In this document: positions 4,857-8,978 of the stretch, piece by piece
Numbering within the stretch: position 1 is the first letter of the stretch
How the letters are laid out: each line of letters opens with the position of its first letter
NCBI GenBank assembly: GCA_013815395.1
Contig: JACDGH010000094.1
Location: 1-8,978, forward strand
From: Parachlamydiaceae bacterium
GTDB taxonomy: Bacteria; Chlamydiota; Chlamydiia; Chlamydiales; Parachlamydiaceae
Direction of reading: 5' to 3'
Length of the DNA stretch: 8,978 nt
Notes under the pieces: generated by a model
What the model was told of the DNA's origin: nothing
The model's input: the letters and a program-made list of their open reading frames with translations, nothing else
The model's database searches: none
Made by a program: the position numbers and the translations under genes

Positions 4857-7490
4857 ATGTTAACACAAGAAATTCGCCATCAATTTTTAGAATATTTTAA
4901 AAAAAATCATCACACCAGTGTGCCTTCCTCGCCTGTCATTCCCCATGACGATCCCACATTGCTCTTTATCAATGCCGGCATGAATCAATTTAAAGATGTT
5001 TTTTTGGGAAAAACTCATCGCGATTACACACGTGCTGTGAGCAGCCAGAAATGCATTCGGGTTGGTGGAAAGCACAATGATTTGGAAAATGTCGGACATA
5101 CCAGCCGCCACCTCACTTTTTTCGAAATGCTTGGAAATTTCTCTTTTGGTGATTATTTTAAACACGAAGCCATCAAATTTGCCTGGGATGTCTCTACTGA
5201 GGTTTTTGGGCTTAATCCCGACCGCATTTGGCCTTCCGTCTTCCGGGAAGATGACGAAGCTTTCGAATTGTGGCAAGCATATGTGCCAGCAGGACGCATC
5301 ACACGCCTAGATGAGAAAGATAATTTCTGGGCAATGGGTGATACAGGACCTTGTGGGCCATGTTCTGAACTCTACTACGACCGTGGCGAAAAGTATGGCT
5401 CAGCCACAAAGCTCATCGACGATACTGAAGGCAATCGATTCTTGGAATTTTGGAATTTGGTATTCATGCAATACAATCGCCAATCAGATGGCAGCATGGA
5501 TCGTTTGCCACAACCATCCATTGATACGGGCGCCGGACTCGAGCGCGTGGTTAGCCTTAAGATGGAAGTCGACAGCGTCTTTGAAACCGATATTTTACGC
5601 AGTCTAATTGCTCAGATCGAACAAATCTCAGGTGTCACATATTCATTTGAAGATCCTGCCCGAGGGGCAGCCTTTCGTGTGATTGCCGACCACTTGCGTT
5701 GTTTAGCATTTGCCATTGCCGATGGGGTGCAGCCAAGCAATGTGGATCGCGGTTATGTCCTACGTAAAGTCTTGCGAAGAGCCGTGCGTTATGGACGCAC
5801 TTTGGGTATGGAAGATCCATTTTTGGCAAAAATTTTACCTCGCCTTGTTTCAACCATGGGCAGCGACTACATTGAGTTGCAAAAAGCCGAAAATCGAATT
5901 GCCGAAATCTTGAACTCCGAAGAAGAAGCTTTTATTCGCACATTGCGTCGCGGTGGCAACCTGCTTAATTCCATTATTGATAAAGCTGCCACTCATCAGA
6001 AGAAAATTAGCGGAGATGATGCTTTTAAATTAAAAGATACTTATGGATTTCCTTTAGAAGAAATCTTGTTGCTGGCAAAAGATGCAACCCTTGATGTCGA
6101 TACCGAACGGTATCAAATTCTTGAACATGAGGCCAAGCTGCGCTCGAAAAGCGTACATAAGACCATTAGTCCAGTCGCTTCAGAAAATCTTTTCTCTGAT
6201 TTCGTTAAAGAACAGGGCGCTACAGAATTCTTAGGATATACTCAGTATGCTTGCCAAGGCAACATTAAAGCTATCGTGGTCAACAATGAGTTTGTTAATG
6301 AGATACATGCAGGCGAAGAAGGCTTTATTATTCTCGATAAAACACCTTTCTATGCTGAAATGGGGGGACAAACTGGCGATATTGGCACATTAAAAGATGA
6401 ACTAGCTTTCTTCGAAGTGACTTCTTGTCAGGCACCTTACAAAGGGGTCGTAGCGCATATGGGCAAGTTGAAAGAGGGAGTATTAATTGTAGGTCAATCT
6501 TTAACGGCAACAATCGACCAAGTGCGTCGACAAAAAATTGCTAATAATCACACCGCCACGCATCTACTGCATTGGGCTTTACATCGCGTGCTGGGTGAGC
6601 ACATTAAACAAGCGGGCTCAGTGGTCGATGCTGCGCGTTTACGTTTTGATTTTAGCCATCATAAAGCGCTGACCACAGATGAGCTTAATCTCATTGAAGA
6701 TTTGGTCAACGCAAAAATTCGCGAAAACTCACCTGTAAAAGGCTATGAGCTGTCCTATGAAGAAGCCCAAATGCGGCAAGACATCAAGCAATTCTTTGGC
6801 GAAAAATATGGTTATATTGTACGCGTCATTGACATCGATTACTCCAAGGAATTATGCGGCGGCACGCACACTTCAGCAGTAGGCACGATCGGTCTCTTCC
6901 GCATTGCTAAAGAAAGCAGCATTGCAGCGGGCATACGTCGTATTGAAGCTGTTACGGGCGCTGAAGCCGAAGCCTTGGTGCGCGAAAATGACCTGCTGAT
7001 CAGTCGCTCAGCCGATTTACTTAAAACTGCTTCACCAAAATTGTTAGAACGGCTTGAAAAGTTATTGGAAGAAAACAAAGAACTCACTTTGCAAATTAAA
7101 GCTGCCAAAAAAGGTCAGCTTTCAGGACACATCAATCGTCTGATCTCGTCCATTGAAACGGATAATAAGCATCCTTTAATCGCTGCTGAATTAGATATCA
7201 CACCTGAAGAAATGCGTACGGTAGCTGATGAGATCATGCTTAAAGTTTCTTCCTTGCTTTTAGTGCTTGGCGCTAAGGGTGATGACAAATGCCATTTGAT
7301 TGTGCGAGCCAGTGAAGATCTGGTGGCTAAGGGTGTTAAAGCTATCGACATAATTAAATTAATTGCTCCCATTGTCGACGGCAGTGGAGGCGGAAAAGCA
7401 AATAGTGCTCAAGCGGGTGGAAAAGCTCCCCAAAAATTGGGAGAGGCTATCGCTAAAGCACGCGAGCTCGTAAAAAATATACATAATTGA
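4857..7490 (+). CDS. alaS: Alanine--tRNA ligase
   Basis: This class IIc synthetase charges tRNA-Ala and clears mischarged Ser/Gly through an internal editing domain. The frame is complete at 877 residues, almost the length of the E. coli enzyme. Catalytic core: motif 1 region LLFINAGMNQFKDVFLG (about 35-51), motif 2 RHLTFFEMLGNFSFGDYFK (84-102) and motif 3 GAGLERVVS (225-233). The editing domain carries the zinc-binding set HTATH (His565, His569) and CGGTH (Cys667, His671), all intact. The C-terminal DHHA1/C-Ala part ends with the glycine-rich DGSGGGKANSAQAGG (841-855). The second His of the common RHHTFF form of motif 2 is Leu here, which I recall also in chlamydial AlaRS. ATG 4857 gives the expected N-terminus MLTQEIRHQFLEYF; the ribosome-binding site is weak (AGAG, about 4844-4847). 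It is followed 29 bp later by mfd and is probably co-transcribed with it. Confidence 0.98.
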   Translation: MLTQEIRHQFLEYFKKNHHTSVPSSPVIPHDDPTLLFINAGMNQFKDVFLGKTHRDYTRAVSSQKCIRVGGKHNDLENVGHTSRHLTFFEMLGNFSFGDYFKHEAIKFAWDVSTEVFGLNPDRIWPSVFREDDEAFELWQAYVPAGRITRLDEKDNFWAMGDTGPCGPCSELYYDRGEKYGSATKLIDDTEGNRFLEFWNLVFMQYNRQSDGSMDRLPQPSIDTGAGLERVVSLKMEVDSVFETDILRSLIAQIEQISGVTYSFEDPARGAAFRVIADHLRCLAFAIADGVQPSNVDRGYVLRKVLRRAVRYGRTLGMEDPFLAKILPRLVSTMGSDYIELQKAENRIAEILNSEEEAFIRTLRRGGNLLNSIIDKAATHQKKISGDDAFKLKDTYGFPLEEILLLAKDATLDVDTERYQILEHEAKLRSKSVHKTISPVASENLFSDFVKEQGATEFLGYTQYACQGNIKAIVVNNEFVNEIHAGEEGFIILDKTPFYAEMGGQTGDIGTLKDELAFFEVTSCQAPYKGVVAHMGKLKEGVLIVGQSLTATIDQVRRQKIANNHTATHLLHWALHRVLGEHIKQAGSVVDAARLRFDFSHHKALTTDELNLIEDLVNAKIRENSPVKGYELSYEEAQMRQDIKQFFGEKYGYIVRVIDIDYSKELCGGTHTSAVGTIGLFRIAKESSIAAGIRRIEAVTGAEAEALVRENDLLISRSADLLKTASPKLLERLEKLLEENKELTLQIKAAKKGQLSGHINRLISSIETDNKHPLIAAELDITPEEMRTVADEIMLKVSSLLLVLGAKGDDKCHLIVRASEDLVAKGVKAIDIIKLIAPIVDGSGGGKANSAQAGGKAPQKLGEAIAKARELVKNIHN

Positions 7491-7508
7491 GCACCTTAGT
7501 CATTCAAT

Positions 7509-7513
7509 GAGGA
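7509..7513 (+). promoter_or_regulatory. Ribosome-binding site that fixes the mfd GTG start
   Basis: GAGGA (7509-7513) lies 6 bases before GTG 7520. The next in-frame ATG (7535) has no comparable site, so GTG is the better start. Confidence 0.7.
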
Positions 7514-7519
7514 TATTTC

Positions 7520-8978
7520 GTGTTTAAAGAATTAATGCAAAGTGCAAAATTACAAGAATTGCAGCATGCTTTACAGAATAAAAGTTCTATTCTCATTGAA
7601 GACTTGTGGAATACTCCTAAAGCATTAATTGCTTCGCTGGCATTACAGGCTACAGGCAAACACATCCTCATTTTGACAGGGGCTAGTCAAGAGGAGGTCC
7701 GCCTTTTTCACGACTTCTCCCTTTTTACTGAGCGGACGATTGTAGACTTCCCCGCATGGGAAACTTTACCTACCGAAAATGTAGCACCCAGTCCAGATAT
7801 CGTAGGCAACCGCTATCAAGTTCTCAGCGACCTATCCAATGCCGACCAGCCTTATATCATTCTCAGTAGTCTCCAAGCCTGTCTCCAAAAATTGATCCCT
7901 CAGGAAAAATTTAAAGAGCTTTATTTGCATCTAGCGGTGGGTCAATCTTACGACTTTGTAGCCTTAATTGCACAGCTCAATAAGATGGGGTATCATCGCT
8001 ATCCTGTAGCCAGCGATAAAGGGCAATTTGCTGTGCGCGGTGGGATCATCGATATTTTTCCTGTTTCTTCCCCAGACCCATTTCGCTTAGAGTTTTGGGA
8101 AAATGAATTGGAATCGATGCGCATTTACGATCCAATTGGACAAAAATCCGTGGGTCCGGCTAAAGAAATTTCCATCACGCCTGCCCAAGAAATGGAATTG
8201 CTTGGAAAATCAGCACAACTTAATACTCTTTTAGACTACCTTGGTCCAAATACCATTGTGATTTATGATGACTTGCTTGCTTTAGAAGATCGCTATGCTT
8301 CACTAACGAGTATGGCTGGCTCAGCCTCAAAGGTTTTTTGCAGTATCGATGAATTCCTTGACGCCGTCCAGCCCCTGCAAAAGATTTTTTGGAGCCAGCA
8401 GCCTATCGAGGAGTTGACCGAAGTAAAAATCGCTCAAAAGAATGCAAAGCAGGGTTTCTATTCAGAAACAGCACCCATGCAGACCATTTCTTTTCAAATG
8501 TTCCAACAAGACTTTACGGCTAATCGCTGGGTGGCACCGTTCTCCACAATTACCGAACATTTGTTCCCCGACATTTCAGAGTCAAATAAAATGACTGGAC
8601 ATGAGATCATTTCAGCTCTAAATATTCTGCAGCAAAAAGATGTGCGCCTGCATATGCTATGTCCATCAGAAAACGACGAGGCCGCTTTTAAAAAGCGACT
8701 CCAAGATGCTGGCATCACTTTACCCAAACATACTTCCTACGATATTGGCTATCTTTCAAACGGTATTTTTTTTAATGATATCAATTTAATGATTTTACCT
8801 TTGGCCGAGATCACTAAACGGTATAAAATCCGTCGCCAAAAGCAACGCAGTACCTATCACACTACGCCCATTGAAACATATGATCTGGCCGCCGGCGAAA
8901 TGGTGGTGCATTTTAATAATGGTATAGGACGTTATTTGGGTATCGAAAAACGTCCCAACCATAACGGCATCCTCAGCG
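7520..8978 (+). CDS. mfd: Transcription-repair coupling factor Mfd (N-terminal 486 codons; cut by window edge)
   Basis: Mfd is a DNA translocase that removes RNA polymerase stalled at lesions and recruits UvrA for nucleotide excision repair. I translated from GTG 7520 to the window end without a stop. Residues about 20-190 resemble the UvrB-like N-terminal module: AWETLPTENVAPSPDIVGNR (79-98), then GQFAVRGGIIDIFP (168-181). The RNA polymerase interaction domain starts near residue 455: GEMVVHFNNGIGRYLGIEKR (459-478), matching the family's VVH-x-x-x-GIG-x-x-x-G pattern. The linker before it, KRYKIRRQKQR, is basic as in homologues. The helicase motifs, including Walker A, and the C-terminal autoinhibitory domain would lie beyond the window and cannot be checked. 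The gene is closely coupled to alaS (29-bp gap, no terminator between), so the two probably form one transcript. Confidence 0.96.
   Translation, partial: MFKELMQSAKLQELQHALQNKSSILIEDLWNTPKALIASLALQATGKHILILTGASQEEVRLFHDFSLFTERTIVDFPAWETLPTENVAPSPDIVGNRYQVLSDLSNADQPYIILSSLQACLQKLIPQEKFKELYLHLAVGQSYDFVALIAQLNKMGYHRYPVASDKGQFAVRGGIIDIFPVSSPDPFRLEFWENELESMRIYDPIGQKSVGPAKEISITPAQEMELLGKSAQLNTLLDYLGPNTIVIYDDLLALEDRYASLTSMAGSASKVFCSIDEFLDAVQPLQKIFWSQQPIEELTEVKIAQKNAKQGFYSETAPMQTISFQMFQQDFTANRWVAPFSTITEHLFPDISESNKMTGHEIISALNILQQKDVRLHMLCPSENDEAAFKKRLQDAGITLPKHTSYDIGYLSNGIFFNDINLMILPLAEITKRYKIRRQKQRSTYHTTPIETYDLAAGEMVVHFNNGIGRYLGIEKRPNHNGILS

Noticed and set aside
4887..5276. 129-codon minus-strand open frame
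   Set aside because: It is antisense to the AlaRS catalytic core; its sequence is a by-product of the strongly conserved sense codons.
6839..7372. Two minus-strand open frames (89 and 85 codons)
   Set aside because: Both are antisense to the C-terminal third of alaS; they are serine-rich and lack start signals.

Overview
The window looks like chromosome from a Chlamydiae bacterium, probably an amoeba-associated (Parachlamydiales-type) relative rather than Chlamydia itself. The main reason is gene order. Transketolase, alanyl-tRNA synthetase and the transcription-repair coupling factor Mfd lie side by side, which is the neighbourhood I recall for tktB-alaS-mfd in Chlamydia trachomatis. Short motifs agree: AlaRS has RHLTFFEMLGNFSFGDYFK and Mfd has HFNNGIGRYLGIEKRPNH, both chlamydial in flavour from memory. 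The assignment is inference; no search was run.

Layout. Positions 1-1919 (minus) hold transketolase, cut off at its C-terminus by the window edge. Its start codon touches the upstream end of a divergent open frame. The better-supported start of that divergent gene is 2052, giving a 280-residue protein of unknown function (2052-2894, plus). Positions 2895-3614 contain no credible gene. Most of this stretch is a 474-bp foldback structure (2971-3444): two imperfect inverted arms of about 130 bp around a roughly 210-bp AT-rich centre, with a perfect 12-bp terminal inverted repeat and a doubled 15-bp motif in each arm. It looks like a MITE-type non-autonomous mobile element. A very AT-rich promoter region follows (extended -10 at 3569-3574, 20-bp palindrome at 3582-3601). 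It serves a 329-residue protein with a GNAT acetyltransferase-like C-terminal half (3615-4604), which ends at a strong hairpin terminator (4682-4728). Then come alaS (4857-7490, complete) and mfd (7520 to the window end, N-terminal 486 codons). These two are 29 bp apart on the same strand and are probably co-transcribed.

How the parts relate. tkt, alaS and mfd are housekeeping genes (pentose phosphate pathway, translation, transcription-coupled repair) with normal catalytic motifs. The 2.9 kb between tkt and alaS is the accessory part: an unknown protein, the foldback element and an AT-rich GNAT-like gene with its own promoter and terminator. This fits an insertion hotspot in an otherwise conserved neighbourhood. 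I found no convincing undescribed multi-gene system. The items most worth checking are the foldback element, the GNAT-like protein with its unexplained N-terminal half and leader palindrome, and the back-to-back divergent starts upstream of tkt.
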